A stretch of DNA of 64,000 nt. Source: Nepenthes gracilis. Lineage: Eukaryota > Streptophyta > Magnoliopsida > Caryophyllales > Nepenthaceae. This document shows, in pieces, positions 11,501 through 24,833 of the stretch. A program made the position numbers and the translations under genes. The stretch is taken from the NCBI GenBank assembly GCA_033239525.1, contig BSYO01000008.1, positions 12,903,294 through 12,967,293 on the forward strand, given 5' to 3'. Position 1 is the stretch's first letter; each line of letters opens with the position of its first letter. The notes below the pieces were generated by a model. That model was given only the letters and a program-made list of their open reading frames with translations, was not told where the DNA came from and ran no database searches.

Positions 11501-14500
11501 TTTTATTTTTTTAGCTTAACAAAGCTGTCACTAAGTTTTATCAGTGCTTCTGCTCGCTGAAAGGCCAATGCCTAGAACCGATTAGCTTATTTTAGTGCAG
11601 GGTTAACTTCCCCTAGGGATTGATCGATTGTATGATGTTCAGACCCGTCAGGGTTCTAGTGGTAACAAAGTCAGGTGGCTAAGACTTCTTATTTTTATTT
11701 TGGGGGTGGGATAAATAATTAGTATCAGTACAGATGAATAGAATATATGGAATAAAGCTGAAACAGTCTTAGTCGGTGATAACCAAATGACTAAGAAGTC
11801 CTAGTGATTAGCATTATTGTGATTGAGGCCTAGGCCCTTGTATAAAACGAACGGCATAAGCTCACACGGTCGAAACGTAAATTGTGTAAGTACTGCTTTC
11901 AGAGTATCTAAGAAAAAATAATGAAATTTCCCAATAATTTTGATTTCTCTTGGCAATGTAAAGCGGTAATTTTGTTAACTTAAAAAAAGGAAATTACGAC
12001 TGCTAATCTAGCATTGTCCTGGATCGAGATATTTCCGTCCAGCCACATGGATGAGGGCTCTACCCCAGGGCAGACGTCTCGGTGGCAGTGTATTTCTGCT
12101 GTGAATGCCAAGACTATGATCTCATTACCTTGCATGGTATCCATTAGATCTATTCTTAATAGTGGTAAATTTTGTGACGATGTGTTATATATTGACTTTT
12201 TCTATTTCTATCAAGTAGTGTATTCTGTTAATGTCTTTGGGTTGAAGTTCAAAGCTGGAAGGATTTTTTTTTATTTTTATTTTTGCTTAAAGGATTGGCT
12301 TGCATGAAGACGGTTTTGAGAATTTTTGCAAAATCGGTTATTGATTTCTCTATGATTGTCACTCGAGCATATTTGTGTCCAAGAGTATGATGGTCGCATG
12401 GTTGTATGCTTGAGCTGCCGAGTGTCTAAGAGGGTGATGGTCGCATGTTTGTATACTTGAGCTGCAAAGCGTTACTATATAAATCTAATGCAAGTTGTTA
12501 AATTGGAGAAACATTGACGGTGGGAAACTATGAGACATAACACAAAGAACTTAAACTTTGTATATTACCCCACCAAAAATGCCCAGGACACTGGAACTTA
12601 TACAATAAACTGGAATAAAAATAATAATAATAAAAAATCTGCAATGTTACACTCTTGATTCAAGGGGGTAGGTCATTGATACTGAAATACATCGGAGAAT
12701 TTTGGATGCATATTGCTTACATCACCACGTGCACATCATAAATTTTGTTTTTTGTCAAAAACAAAATTGATCGGGGATCATCTTGGTAATGCCAGAATGG
12801 AAAATGATATGAAAGTTGCACATATTGGAGAAAATGCCTAGCTGTAACTTAGACCCCCATCATCTTGATCCCTGGGTTTGGACAAAGTTTTGCCTAATAC
12901 CTCATTCTCAGTTAGGTCAGCATAAAGAGCTCTTCAAAGGGGACAACCTAAAGTTTGGTGGTTGAGTCTTGTTTTGGGGCCCTAATCATATCCCACCTCA
13001 TGCTATCATCCTTTGCCTTCCTATTATTGAGTGGCTCAATACCATGAATCAGAATGTGCATGTTGTCAATCGTTGAGTGTTGTGTATCCTGTGCAACAAT
13101 GGAGTTGACTCCAATAACCATCATTTCATCAAGTGTATCAAAGCCAGGGCTAGCAGGCCTCATTAAAATAATGGGAGTAATTAATTTGGGTTCTCCTCCA
13201 TATTTTATAGTTGTAATTATAATTCAAAGGAAGAGAGGGAGCCGACCACCTAGTGTAAAAATAATGGGAATCTAGGGCTTTCTTCTTCCTTTTTAAGAAT
13301 AAAAGGGGGAACTATGGTTGCCTTCTCATTGCAACCCTAATCCAAGAAAAAGAAAGAGGAGGTGGAGGAGTTGTGGTCAAATAGAAAAGAGAAGAGGGAA
13401 AAGAAAAGAAAAGAAATCAAGAGTAGAAGAAAAAGTAGAAGACAAGGAAAAAGACAGAGAAAAAAGGTTGTCTTGCTGTAATTTGCAAGTGGATTCATGA
13501 CATTTTTCCTCTAATTTTGGGATTTGTATATCCTCAATGTAATTTTGGGTTGATTGATAATATATATGGGAAATCTCCTGTGGTGTAAGCCCATCCACGA
13601 ATTTCATTCCTTTAGTTTCAATACCTATATCTAATTAGTTCTACAATTAATATTATGTGAGAAAAACAAAGATGATGCCCTGAAGATGGTGGGAAAGATA
13701 CAAGCTTGGGATCTAGGATTTTACATAAGAAATCCATTATTACATATTAGCACACTGTCATCGCGTGTATGCAAATTGATATGCTTGTTAGATCTAGGTA
13801 TGGTGAAGGCATACATGAACGATTCTTAAAAAAGATGTTACAGTGGACAAGGAAATCATGAAACTTCATGATCAGTCAGATTATCGATCTAGAAGTTGTA
13901 TGATGATTTTAGGTTTGGTGTCATGAGAAGCCAAACTAGCCATTGGAGGGTGTGTGTGAAGGATGTGATCATTTTGGATATTTTATTTATTTATAAGTTA
14001 AGATTTGATGCTCCTTAAATTACATGATGCTAGCTCAGTGGTACTACACGTGTCAATCTGAGCTTGTGAAATATATTACGTTTGAAGGTGGAATAGAGAA
14101 TCAGAAAAATCAAATTGTGGTTTTGGGAATATGTTGGCCGAAGGGGGGACTTGGGTACTATTGGGACATTTTTTGCCTATTCTTTATCCCTAATTCATTC
14201 GAGAACTTGATGCATGATCTTGTATTTCCTTGTTTTGATTATACTTTTTCCTCGACACCCAGAGGAATCATGCTATTTCTCATATTGTGCCATGTCCTTA
14301 CCTTTGTTGTTATAGAACTTGAAGCTTTCTTTTAGAGGATGTGGCAAAAGATTGTATGAGAAAATCACTCATAATTGCAGTGTATGGATGCCGAGGATTC
14401 TTTGTTGAAGTCTTACAAAGTTTGATACTTTGTTGTTTATTTCTTGTATATGTTGAGAAAAGCACTAAGGTTGTTGTAACATTCTACTAATTTTTACTTA

Positions 14501-14565
14501 TATCAATTGAATTTATAACTAGTTCAGATTATTAATTATAAAAGGCCAATTATTTGTAGGTAAGT
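11501..14565. other. Unassigned host-like DNA with no supported gene
   Basis: About 3 kb without LTR, PBS or PPT signals and not repeated elsewhere in the window. It holds short open stretches (12014-12307 plus, 12948-13163 minus, 14024-14335 plus) with no domain or splice context I recognise. There is an imperfect tandem duplication near 12386-12470 (tgatggtcgcatg…gtatRcttgagctgc twice) and a purine-rich run at 13340-13470. Parts may be decayed exons, but nothing proves it. Confidence 0.3.
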
Positions 14566-14570
14566 ATGGA
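14566..14570. repeat. Target-site duplication (left) of the solo LTR
   Basis: ATGGA directly before the LTR start TGTGAGATCC; the identical ATGGA follows the LTR at 17576-17580. Confidence 0.85.
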
Positions 14571-14754
14571 TGTGAGATCCCAAAATCAAATGGCTCAAAG
14601 TGTTGACCGAAATATAAAATCTAAATCGGCTGCCTTAAGCCTCAATCAAGTTCGGCCTTTCCTTAGTACAAAATAAGTCCGGCACCACCCTTGTTAAATC
14701 AACTCCGACTATGTGAAATGACTGGCCAGTTTTGGAAGCACAAGAGGCCGAAGT

Positions 14755-15135
14755 AAAATTTGACTAGAATTGAAGAGTTGACCGGATTCGAAGATAGTGA
14801 CCGGATTGGAAGAGTTGACCGAATTTGAAAACCGGAGTGAATTGTGTGAAGAGATGCCGAAGTGGCCTTGAAGTCCTGAGTGGTTTTGTGTGTTGGTGAG
14901 GCCGGAGTAGAATTGTGGATGCAAGGAGAAGAAATCCGAAATTTATGAAAAGGTGACAGGACGGCGTGAATAATAAGTTGACCGGATTCGAAGATGTTGA
15001 CCGGAATTTAGGAGTTGATCGGATTTGAAGAGTTGACCGAAATTAAAGAGTTGATAGATTCGAAGATATTGACCGGATTGGAAGAGTTGACCGGATTTGA
15101 AGATGTTGACCGAAATTGAAGAGTCGACCGGCAGC
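14755..15135 (+). repeat. Degenerate array of ttgaccgga units in the solo LTR
   Basis: About 15 imperfect copies of a 20-25 bp phrase (gaagagttgaccggattcga and variants). It lies upstream of the TATA box, so in U3. Confidence 0.8.
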
Positions 15136-15376
15136 ATTGGCAATAAATAAGGAAGCAGTTGGCCGGAATAAATTAATAGTAACTAAAGAAAAAGACAAAC
15201 TTTATTATTTAGTTAGAAACCAACTAGGTCTCGACCAAATGGGATAGGTAAAAACTACCTCATTACACTCTGAGAAAAAGTACCATAGTGAGTAGTCTAA
15301 CCCACTTGCTCCCACCTACTTTCTGAAAAGAGGTACCAAAGTGGGTGACTTACTCCACTTACTCCACCTAACCCTT

Positions 15377-15387
15377 TATCTATAAAT
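15377..15387 (+). promoter_or_regulatory. Putative TATA box of the solo LTR
   Basis: The phrase tctataaatac sits between the U3 repeat array and a purine-rich leader. Transcription would be expected to start about 30 bp downstream, roughly 100 nt before the splice-donor-like site at 15513. Confidence 0.55.
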
Positions 15388-15774
15388 ACCGGCAACGAGT
15401 GTTAAAACTGGAAAAAAATACAAGCCAAGAGAAGGGAGTGAACGAGAGAGCTCTAAGGCGGTAAAAACCAACTGTCAGGCAAGGAGGGAAGAATTTTGAG
15501 ACAGCCCATCAAGTAAGTGTACCTCGGACGCTGATTTTTAAGTCATGGTTTAAGAATATTGCAAGTATACGAAAGAATCAGCTCTGGATATCTGATTTTA
15601 AGATCATAATTTAATACAAGTATATCTGATTCTTGATAAGTATATATTATATGTACTATGTTTGTCCTGATCATTGAGTAAAGAAGAATTTCTGTTAACC
15701 GCATGCTTAAAAGAAATTCAGTTTTCCATTAATGAAAATTAAGTTCGGTTTTTCCTTGATAAAGAATCAGTTCG

Positions 15775-16390
15775 GTTTTTCCCATAATGAAAAAGCACTC
15801 TGTCCTTCAGTAAAAAGTACTCCGGATTTATGAGTTTTGACTTTTAAAAGTATTCCGTCCTTTGAGTTAAAAGTACTCCGCCCCCTTGAGTAAAAAGCAT
15901 TCCGTCCCTTTTGGCGAAAATCACTATATTCCTTTGAGCGAAAAGTACTCCGTCCAAAAAGTACTCCGTCCAAAATGAACTCCGTCCAAAATGAACTCCG
16001 GCCCTAATAAAGAAAAAGAACTCCGGCTTGAAATAAGAAAATGAACTCCGGCCTTAATAAAGAAAAAGAACTCCGGCTTTTGTTGATAAAGAACTCCGAC
16101 TTTTGTTAAAAAGAACTCCGGCCTCTGTCAAAAAGAACTCCGACTTTGTGTTGGAAATGAACTCCGACTTTGTATTGGAAATGAACTCCGGCTTTAAAAT
16201 GAACTCCGGCCTTAATGTAAAATGAACTCCAGCTTTTGTTGATAAAGAACTCCGGCTTTTGAGCACTCCGGCCTTGAGCACTCCGGCTTTGATCACTCCG
16301 GCTTCCGTGACTCCGGCTTTTGAACACTCCGCTTTTGAGCACTCCTGCATTTTGAAAAAGAAGAACTTCGGCTGAAAATGAAACCAGCTC
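15775..16390 (+). repeat. Degenerate array of actccggc units in the solo LTR
   Basis: Around 25 imperfect copies of aagaactccggctttt and relatives, unit about 18-28 bp. The words tactccgtcc, aactccggc and cactccggc replace each other along the array. Open frames read through it on the minus strand only because the repeats lack stops. Confidence 0.8.
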
Positions 16391-16869
16391 CCCTAACGAG
16401 AAAAGAGCTCGGCCCATCCTTGATAAAAATCTAAACCGGCCCCAAGTATAAATTGTTTCCGAAAATATATACCGACTTGTATCGAGGAAATGTCCATGTA
16501 TATTTAAAGATAGCTGAAGATATATTATGAAAGTCTGATTTCAAAAAGGAATTTTCGGTAAAGAAATGGTTTCTGTTACAGTTATTTTAAGACCCGAGAC
16601 TGACTACAGTCCGGATAGGTTCTCTGGCATGCCTTAGGACTTTTCGGTGGTAATCGAGGATAATTATATCCATGGAGTTATTTGTGGTCCACAATGCCCT
16701 CAGGGCGTTACGGACAGGGGGAATTACCGTTACCGGCCTACCTTCGGGTGGCATACCGTACCGATCCCGTGAGATGGGATACCTATATGACAGTTACCGG
16801 CCTTAGATTGTGTAGAGTGAACACAATCTATTCTCAATTATTCGCTCCTCAGCTAGTAGGGTATACTGG

Positions 16870-17065
16870 CAGGGTTTGTACCGATATGATATGAAGTACC
16901 GTTTACTGTTTTACTGATATGTTATGTTACCGTACCGATTGCCGAATATGAAGTACCGATTATCGAATATGAAATACTGTTTACCGATATGATATGTACT
17001 GTTTACCGTTTATCGTACCGATTACCGATATGTTATGTTACTGTTTACCGTTTACTCGATTACCG
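16870..17065 (+). repeat. Degenerate array of taccgatatg/taccgtttac words
   Basis: Repeated phrases accgatatgatatg, gaagtaccgatta and ctgtttaccg occur about every 20 bp. The segment lies near the 3' side of the candidate intron. Confidence 0.6.
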
Positions 17066-17543
17066 ATTTTGAAGTATAGTACTGTCAAGGTATGTTTTCT
17101 CTATTTCTTGGACTGCATTCTGATTAACTGTTATGTTTATGCATAGTTACATGACCGTTCTGCATCATCGTTTTACTACTCATGTGTATGTACCTTGCTG
17201 GGTCTCGGCTTACTGTTTTATATTTTTTTCCCTACAGATGAAGCTTTAAAACTTGTGACTGATGAGTTAGAGTGATTAGAGCTTGTCTGAAGGATTATTA
17301 AAGATCTCGGAAGCTTATTTTGGAAAAATATTATTGTAATGACTTGATGGACTTCTATGGTTAAACATTTTTGGCTATGTAATCAGAAATAAATATTTTG
17401 GAATGAATATAAATGCTTTCGCTAGTGTTAGAATAACTTCCGCTATACTTATTATGGTTAAAAGTATATGGGTCCTAGATGGTATTTGTGATCCTGTGTT
17501 GCACCCAATTGGTTTAGTTTGGATTTTCAATTGTGTTATGAAT

Positions 17544-17572
17544 GACGGAATAAAAAAAAAATCCATTCCGTC
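17544..17572 (+). other. Terminal hairpin of the solo LTR
   Basis: GACGGAAT (17544-17551) pairs perfectly with ATTCCGTC (17565-17572) around an A-rich loop, 3 nt before the LTR end. Confidence 0.6.
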
Positions 17573-17580
17573 ACAATGGA

Positions 17581-19078
17581 CTAATATCATGAATACTCTA
17601 AACAAATTAGATTTGCAAAAATTTTATAAAGGCATATTAGCAATTTATTAAGTAGATTGAAGAAATATTTTTGGTGTTTTTTTTATTAGCTATAATTTAT
17701 TGTAAAGTTAAACTATATGTATATGTCTATATTCAATTAAAATTAAAAAAATGAAGTAATTGAGACGCTAAAATTAACAAATACCACACAAAACCTTAAT
17801 TTGTACTTAAAAGCCCTAAAATACCCCTTTAAACCCTAATCTCACCCAGTGAGATGGGTCCTCCCTTGCCCCCTCCCTTCTCATGCATGTAGCCGCCACC
17901 CCCTCCCCTTTAATATTGTTTAACTAAAACAAAAAATTAAAAAGAAATCAAGTGGAGCCACATTCCCTCCCTACCCTCAAACCCTAATCCTCCTGTAAAC
18001 ATTAAACTTAGTTGCCCTTCTCATTTTCACCATTAACCCTACCTCCTAGAGAGGGAGTGGTGGCAGAGAGAGAGAAAAATAAGAAAAAAGGGATAGAAGA
18101 GGGACAACCTTCAACAATTCTCAACCTATCATCCTTAGAGCTGAGCCTTGTCGTGTCATTTTAGAGATACATTCTAGGGGAGGCTTTGGTAGCTGTTCGT
18201 GGTGAAGTTTTGCTATTTTTATGTACACTGAGGCAAGTGAAAATATTTCTTTCATTGGATACTCTTCACTCTCCTTGTTAATCTAAGAAATGTTCTTTCA
18301 CCTAGGTTTCATAAATTAAAACTAATAATAAATAAACATAAATTTTATGACTGTTTGAATCTTTTTATATTGATTTTAGGGCAATGTTTGACTATTATTT
18401 GAACCAGTATTCAAACACTGTATGTGATTTGGCTAGTGTTTAAACAATGTTTGAATGTCGCAGTGCAAATGGCCAGATCTATGTATTTCTTCCTTGAATC
18501 TTGGTTATTTATAGTTTTATAATTATATACTCCAAGGTAGATAACTTCTAATATTACTGTTTTATTATTTATTTATCATAAATTGGTGGATTTATGGAAT
18601 ACTTGACTTTGCATGTGATCAGCTTGCAATGCCACTTCGAATGCCAAAGATAGGCTCGAGCTAGATTGGTAGATTTATAGGCTTAGCTGCATGTTCTTGA
18701 GGTTACATCTTGGTGGATGTATTTTTGATCAACTGTAAGCCTTAGATTTTAAATTTCATAAAAAATGGTGTCTTTTTATAAGATTAACCGCCAATTTTTG
18801 ATCGGTATGTGAGGTGGCATTCGAGTGTCTAACATATTTTGGGATGAAATTGAGTTTCTAGAAAACTATGATCTTAGTGAGTTAGACTATGGGTTAGAGT
18901 GTCGGGTAGACCCCCTGGTAGAGTTTATGATCCAATGTAATAGTGGTGTGCGATTTGTCATTCGAATGCTAGAAGACTAGGATATTGGTTTGGCTTTGAT
19001 TTTTGATGTAAGTGCTAACGTGACTTGCATAATTGTTAATGCCAAGGTTTAGAGTAATAGTGGATCCAGTAGGGTGCC
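17581..19078 (+). other. Old LTR-like sequence, unresolved
   Basis: It contains a purine-rich gagagagagaaaa leader near 18065-18090 and a donor-like motif GAG|GCAAGTGA at 18233, as in the leaders of the neighbouring LTRs. No primer site, polypurine tract or matching partner LTR was found. The part 18370-18980 has repeated words of the type cattcgaatgc/gtttgaatg. Probably a decayed LTR. Confidence 0.35.
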
Positions 19079-22000
19079 TATAAGGCCCGCATTCAATTAT
19101 ACTAATATTTATTCCGGAATATAGTTACGGAGCAAATTGAATTCAACGGACCGGTGTAAGCGCCATTAATAGACCGATTAGTAACCGAATTAAATCCGGT
19201 TGCGGAGAAAGGACCCGGGCGATAATGTGACTAAAATTCAGCTAAGATGGTAGCCAAAATTCAGTAAAGGGGGAAACATAAAATCTGATTTTCTACCCCA
19301 TCACCATAGCAGCAACTACGACACCAAATTTGAAACTTTTTCCAGCCAAGATATGACCCAGTTTAGTAGCCTCACCACACATAGCAAATTGGGGAAATAA
19401 AGAAGCAGCTTGTGGCTGCATACATCAGCAACTCAGGCAGCAGCAGCTTATGCAAGAGGTAGCCTGGTAGCATTAAATCAGCAAGGAAGAGGCGGCAATA
19501 TAATTCAACTGATATTTTCCAAAGGTACGGGCAGCTGCTGGTACACTTAGCCAAGTAAAATGGGAAGGAAGCAGCTTACCAGCTCTTGAAGTAAGCTGCA
19601 GCAGCATCAAATTACGGTGGGACAGCAGCAGTAGGAGCAGCCGAAATTCCAAGGAGAAAAGTGATGACACAGGCAGCTCCAACATCAGCCATCTTCAGCC
19701 AATAAATCAGCAACACAAGGCAGCATAATTAGCAGCCAAAATAAGTGATGATTCAGCACTAATTAAGGCCACACGGTTGGAGTTTAGGAGGGGAAATTAG
19801 GAGGTGTTAGCTGGGTTGATGACTCGGCACCTCAACTCCAAATTGTTATAAGGGACATGTGAGGAAGAGACGAGAGGAATAAGGAAAGAAAATCGTGAGG
19901 AAAGGGAGAGAAAACAAAAGAAAAACAAAAGGAAACCAGAGAGAACTGAGAGGGAATTAAGGAGCAAAACCAAAAACTAATAGGAGAAAGGAGTGTAGCT
20001 GAATATTTTGGCAAGTATATACGAATTTCTTCCTTCAATTGTTGTTTATTTTCAATTCCATAATTATTATTGTTTTAATACTTAATTTGTCTTATATTTT
20101 TGCTCATATCATCATAATAACATAAGATATACTTGGCTGCATTCTGGAGATGAAAGTTAGTAGTAGAACAACCTCATAATTTGGCTGAATTGGTGACCAA
20201 ATGGTCTCCAAACCGGCCCAAATTTTGTGTCCAACAAGCTTAACATTTTAATTATGTTGTGACCAAACGGCTCATAAAAATGAGTTGAACTAGACACTGA
20301 GCCGGTCTCACATCAGTAGCAGAACCAACCTCAGTAGTTATGTTGATATTCGAGATTCCAAACTATGAACCGGGTCCCAAATTGGTTGAACCGGCAGCCA
20401 CAGTGACTTAAATACCTTGTGGTGATATTAAAGTAACACCCTATAAAAATTTGGCCTTGAATTGGTCACCAAAATAGAAACTGAAATCGGCTGCATCAGA
20501 AGATGTTGAAGCAGAATCTTTGTCTGTAAAATATGACCTAAACCGGCTGAAAAATTAGCTTGGACCAGCTATGAACCAAATAATTTCTTAAATATGAGTC
20601 TCTTAAATGTAAGAAGACTCTCCAAATTGGTCAAAAACCAGTCTCGAATTGGTCATAAAACCAGTGATAACAGAATTGGTCTCTAAGTATCCATACTGAT
20701 CCTGAACCTGGCAGGTTGTGAAAAATGGACCAAACCGGACCTAATTCGGTTGAACCAGTAGAAGACCCCGCCAAATTAGTAAGTCCTAGGATTGAACTAT
20801 CAACCTATAAAACGGATGCCAAAAATATTTTGAATCAGTATATGAACCGGCTCCCTAAAATAGACCAAACCGACCTCAACATCCTTGATGCTGAATCTGG
20901 CAGTTTAAAAAAATAGACTGAACCAGCCCTAAACCGATTGAACTAACACCTGACCTAGCCAAGTCATCAAGTACTAAGGTTGAACTGTCAATATATAAAA
21001 TTGTGGCCAAAAATACTTATTATCACTGCACTGGGCTCTAGAAGCTACTAGAACTGACCATCATCCTTCTAGCACATGCTGGAGTTATAACCACTGAGTC
21101 GATTCAGCTCTAGTTTTCAAACTAGATGAACCAGTTCCTGAAAATTTACTAGGATAATATAAAATAATAATAAAATATTAACCAATAAAAATGAGGCCCA
21201 AACCGGTACCCAAATTAGGCTTCAAATCAGTTGGATGAATCGGCCAGCATGCTAAATTTTTGGCTCACGTATAGTAAACGGGCTCATCAAGCCGGATTAT
21301 AAGCAGTATAAAAATCAGAATGGATCAACCCACGAACCAACCAATTGGTCACGAACCAAAAATTGAGTCCTTCAGAAATTGTATTAAAATTGATTAAAAA
21401 AATTAACCCGAGTTGGCTTCAAGCCATCTATCAAACCGGCAATCAAATCAACCAAATATATTACATATTAAATTGCAATTTATGATTATATGTTCGATAT
21501 TATTGAAAAATATATGAAAACTTTGTAAGTTCCATTTGAATAAATATTTTCTCCCGGAATGAAAAATATTAAGAAAAAGAATTATGAATAATGTGAAAAT
21601 TTCCATTTGAGGTTTCTAGCATGGGTTAAGAAATTGGATTAAGAAATTATTTTCAACAAGTAATATTCTCTAGCATACTTTAGGATATTACAGTGAAAAC
21701 TTGAGGACTGCCCATTGACAGTGGGGGTACTTTTGGTGCTGCATTTTTTATTTGGCTCGTATATTGGGTTAAAAGTATACCGCTAACTACGGGGTGATAA
21801 ATTGTTGGGTTTGTGCCTTAAATTATGTTAAAGTATACATAATTCTTTCCTCGATTGAGCACTCTGTTAGTTGATAAGGCCTACTAGTCCTAATCTTTAA
21901 AGACAGATGATAAATAAGACTCAATAAAAGAAAAGTTAAGATTTATACATGTTTTATATGAATCATATTCCTCTGATATCTGTATATGTCTATTTGAAGT

Positions 22001-22363
22001 ATAAATATGTATTTATTTATTTATTTGTACCTTACTGAATATTTAACTCACTTGCTTGCTATTTTCTAACCCATTAGATGGCGATCAGGAGTTTATACCA
22101 GATGAGTAGGAGTAAAGACCAGAGTGATTTAGGCTTATACGTTTACTATATTTTGATGAAATATAGTGAATGTATGAGAGTATGTAATAGATTTTGTAAT
22201 GTAATGAACATGACTTTATGCTTCTGTGAATTCTCATTATAGTTATTAGTTATATTTCCACGAATTTTATGATAATGAATTTTGATTCCTAGTATGCATC
22301 TCTGAAAAGTTTGATACTGTAATTTTCATACATATAGTGTTGGCGCCACTTCTGCATGTGACA
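19079..22363 (+). repeat. Old LARD-A-family LTR in plus orientation
   Basis: It starts tataaggcc (a mutated TGTAAGGCC). It follows the LARD-A LTR map in reverse-complement sense: cagcagc-rich part (19300-19740), TATA-like gttataaggg (19848), leader with TTTG|GCAAGTATA at about 20000, array of gaaccgg words (20160-21450), cttaggatatta block (21670), acceptor ttttctaacccattag|ATGG (about 22078), end tgtgaca. No target duplication matches at the two ends, so it is a decayed solo or partial copy. Confidence 0.65.
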
Positions 22364-22518
22364 ATAATATGAATCCTGTGTGTATTATATATGTGTTAGT
22401 TATACATGTATATTATTTAGCATAAGTATTTACGAATGTAAGTGGTGGAAAGGTGATCCGTGATAGTGCCACATTGAGAGTATTTAGTATCCTCAGGAGT
22501 CTTCTCTTATACTTTCTG
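22364..22518. other. Short unassigned spacer
   Basis: AT-rich sequence between two oppositely oriented LTRs; nothing recognisable. Confidence 0.3.
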
Positions 22519-22630
22519 TGACGTACCGTATTTCTCAACTAGAATCCAGTTGAGTTCCGGCTGTAATATGTTCGTCAGACTAATACAAACCTATACTAAC
22601 CCTGTACAGTAAACAAATTTCCAACAAAAT
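22519..22630 (-). repeat. Outer LTR fragment, interrupted by a related LTR
   Basis: It starts TGTGACGTACCG and holds a hairpin CTCAACT…AGTTGAG (22534-22554). It breaks at ccaacaaaat, where a second LTR of the same group begins. The outer sequence appears to resume after 24833 (attacaacacaggatcc), like the order seen in the related LTR at 59780-59825. Confidence 0.5.
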
Positions 22631-24833
22631 TGTGACAAACCGTATTTTTACCGAAAATCTAGTAAAGTTCCATTTATAAAACGAATATCCACCAGATACA
22701 AAACTTGTACAAATTCCTATACAATATCTACAATTTGTATACAACATATATACAGGATCCCAACTGCCATAAATAGACAACGTGTGGTGCCGACGTCATA
22801 ACTTCAGGTACGACGTTGGTTCAAACGAGATGCCACTAGGTACCAAACATAATTGTAAAACCTGCGGAAGCTACTACATCCATCAATATACAGCGAAATT
22901 AAGTTACAAATCTATCAATATAATATAGTTATATTGATATACATATGCGTGTTCAACATAATACAATGTACTCAAAGACATACAAAATATCATAAACTAA
23001 ATCCTAAAAACTCTGTAATGCAAGATCCGCGGCCTATCTTGCTCCTACGACCTACTGAGTCTCATCTAGTATAAGAGCGTGCTCATCTGGAAGGAAGAAG
23101 AAGTAAGGGTGAGCCAACAGTTCAGCAAGTGCCTCATAAATAAATAATGACCAATATATATTCAAATAAAATATAAAATAGAATGGAAGCATTATAAGAG
23201 GATATGTGGAGATATGGAATAGAATTTAATGTACTTTTTAGAATTTTATTATTCTTTCTGGATAAGAATCAGTAAGTTTACTAGCTAAATGTACGGGAGA
23301 ACGTTGATAGGATCATGATGACCTTATAATCTAAAGTCATACGCTCTTATTATTTACCCGGAGGTGGGCCAAACAAATCACATATGCCCCCATGTCCCTC
23401 AGGGCTCAGAGGCAGTCATCGTCCTTCCACAGTAATATCCTAAACCTTGCTAAGAGTATCACCCATGATAATATGCGACCATGACAATCCTTGAGTCTCC
23501 GCTGTCATACCAATGGCATGCCAAGGAAAATTACCCTCCAAAATATGAATTTGTGGTCCTAATTTTATGATTTCTTATTCTTTTTTAGAGATGGTCCACC
23601 ATACTTCTTTCACAATATCTCCATCCGAGAGAACAAATCAACCATATAACTAATTGTGAAAATTTCCTCCGAATACTCGCATAATTTCATCTTGCTTTCA
23701 TATTTAAGTCTTTTTTCAACTTAGTTTATGTACATAAACATCGTAAAGCTTATGAAAGAATAGGAATTCTTACCACCGAGAGATAATTATAACTTAGGGA
23801 CTTCCGGACAACGTTTTATTCACAAACGGATCACAAACATACTTTTTCGGAGCACATTAATATAAATATACTAATAAACATAGCTTACATAACAATTAAA
23901 TAAGGTGGAATTATGCAAAATTCTATATTGTATCGGGTGAACAGTAACAGTGCACTTTTTAGAGCTTTTGGATATGCCAAATGGGCCAATACTTGGAAAA
24001 TCAGACACACAACCGATGGATATATATATTTAGGACATGGGTAATTCATAATTGAGGACAAAACATGCATAAAATTTTAAATGGTAGGGGGTACTAGAGC
24101 TGGGCGTGGGTCTAGGGTTTGGCAAAGCTAAACCATGCAAATCGAAGGAAAAATCAGGCATTAAACAATAAATAAATTATACTAGGGCCACGAGTTCCAT
24201 GAAATACACGTTTTGGGTAGGTATCGGAATGAAAATACCCAAAAAAACGAATAAAAATCGCAAGAGAATAAAAAAGATATGGGAGCACTTGCCTCGACCC
24301 GATCTACGATTTCTCTAACTAGCTCCAAGTCGGAATTGAACTTGGAAGTCTCCATTTGCTCCTTCTCACTCTCTTCTTGATGCCCTCTCTCTCTCTTCCT
24401 CTCCAATTTCCTCCAAAACGCGTCCCGTAATAGATAAAAAGCTTACCCATGGCTTTTACGTGGACCGAAGCTCGAGCGTCGTCCACGGTGTATAGCTGGC
24501 GTGCCTGAGCTGGATCCAGTGCCTGTTGCAGGTGCTTGAGCTCCCAGCGGGCAGCCCGTTACCGTCGTCTGTTTTGGACTCTAAAATATATTTTTCTCGC
24601 ATAGCTCTAGCCTAATTTTGATTATATTAATTCAATATGCTGAGATTACCATAATTTAAAATCCGAATCATATTTATAGATTAATATTTTGAGATTATAA
24701 TGCTGGTTCTCATTTCTACCAATTTCGAGTCTTTGGCCCTTCGATCCACTTTCTCCCTTGCCCTTGGACCTCGATTTATCTATATTAACTTAATTACTCA
24801 TATATATTATGTTCTGGAAATCAGTACCTTACA
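22631..24833 (-). repeat. Solo-type LTR, 2203 bp, chromovirus LTR family
   Basis: It starts TGTGACAAACCG, ends ttaca (24829-24833), and matches the LTRs at 41240-43448 and 59691-61863 throughout. On the minus strand it has a donor GTCGAG|GCAAGTGCTC (24292) and acceptor CTTCCTTCCAG|ATGAGC (23087), 1.2 kb apart. Flanks read aaaat on the left and an A-run then t on the right, compatible with an AAAAT duplication blurred by the homopolymer. No interior is present. Confidence 0.65.

Larger units (their letters stand above)
15513..17237 (+). other. Candidate intron inside the solo LTR leader
   Basis: A donor-like site CAA|GTAAGTGTACC (15513) and an acceptor tttttttccctacag|ATG (ends 17237) enclose 1725 bp containing the actccggc array. 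The donor occupies the same place as the AG|GCAAGTGTAC sites of the other LTRs, here with canonical GT. It is predicted only from sequence. Confidence 0.4.
14571..17575 (+). mobile_element. Solo LTR, 3005 bp, perfect 5-bp TSD
   Basis: It starts TGTGAGATCC, ends CCGTCACA and is flanked by ATGGA on both sides with no interior, so it is a solo LTR left by LTR-LTR recombination. Its layout matches the LTRs of the young element at 45833-54959 read on the minus strand: an early ttgaccgga array, TATA, actccggc array, cttagga block, acceptor, terminal hairpin. Orientation follows from that alignment and from the TATA box at about 15378 (ctataaatacc). Confidence 0.85.

Noticed and set aside
12014..12307. 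97-codon plus-strand frame in unassigned host DNA
   Set aside because: The first ~45 codons look gene-like but there is no splice context, no domain and a phenylalanine/tyrosine-rich T-tract tail. Kept only as a note.
12948..13163. 71-codon minus-strand frame
   Set aside because: Coding-like composition, but overlapped by an open plus frame and without recognisable homology or signals.
14755..15135. CRISPR-like array
   Set aside because: Units are degenerate, without unique spacers, in a plant LTR; a minisatellite explains them.
16054..16417. Overlapping minus-strand frames with Ala-Gly-Val-Leu-Lys repeats
   Set aside because: They come from the actccggc array, two frames are open at once, and the LTR is transcribed the other way.
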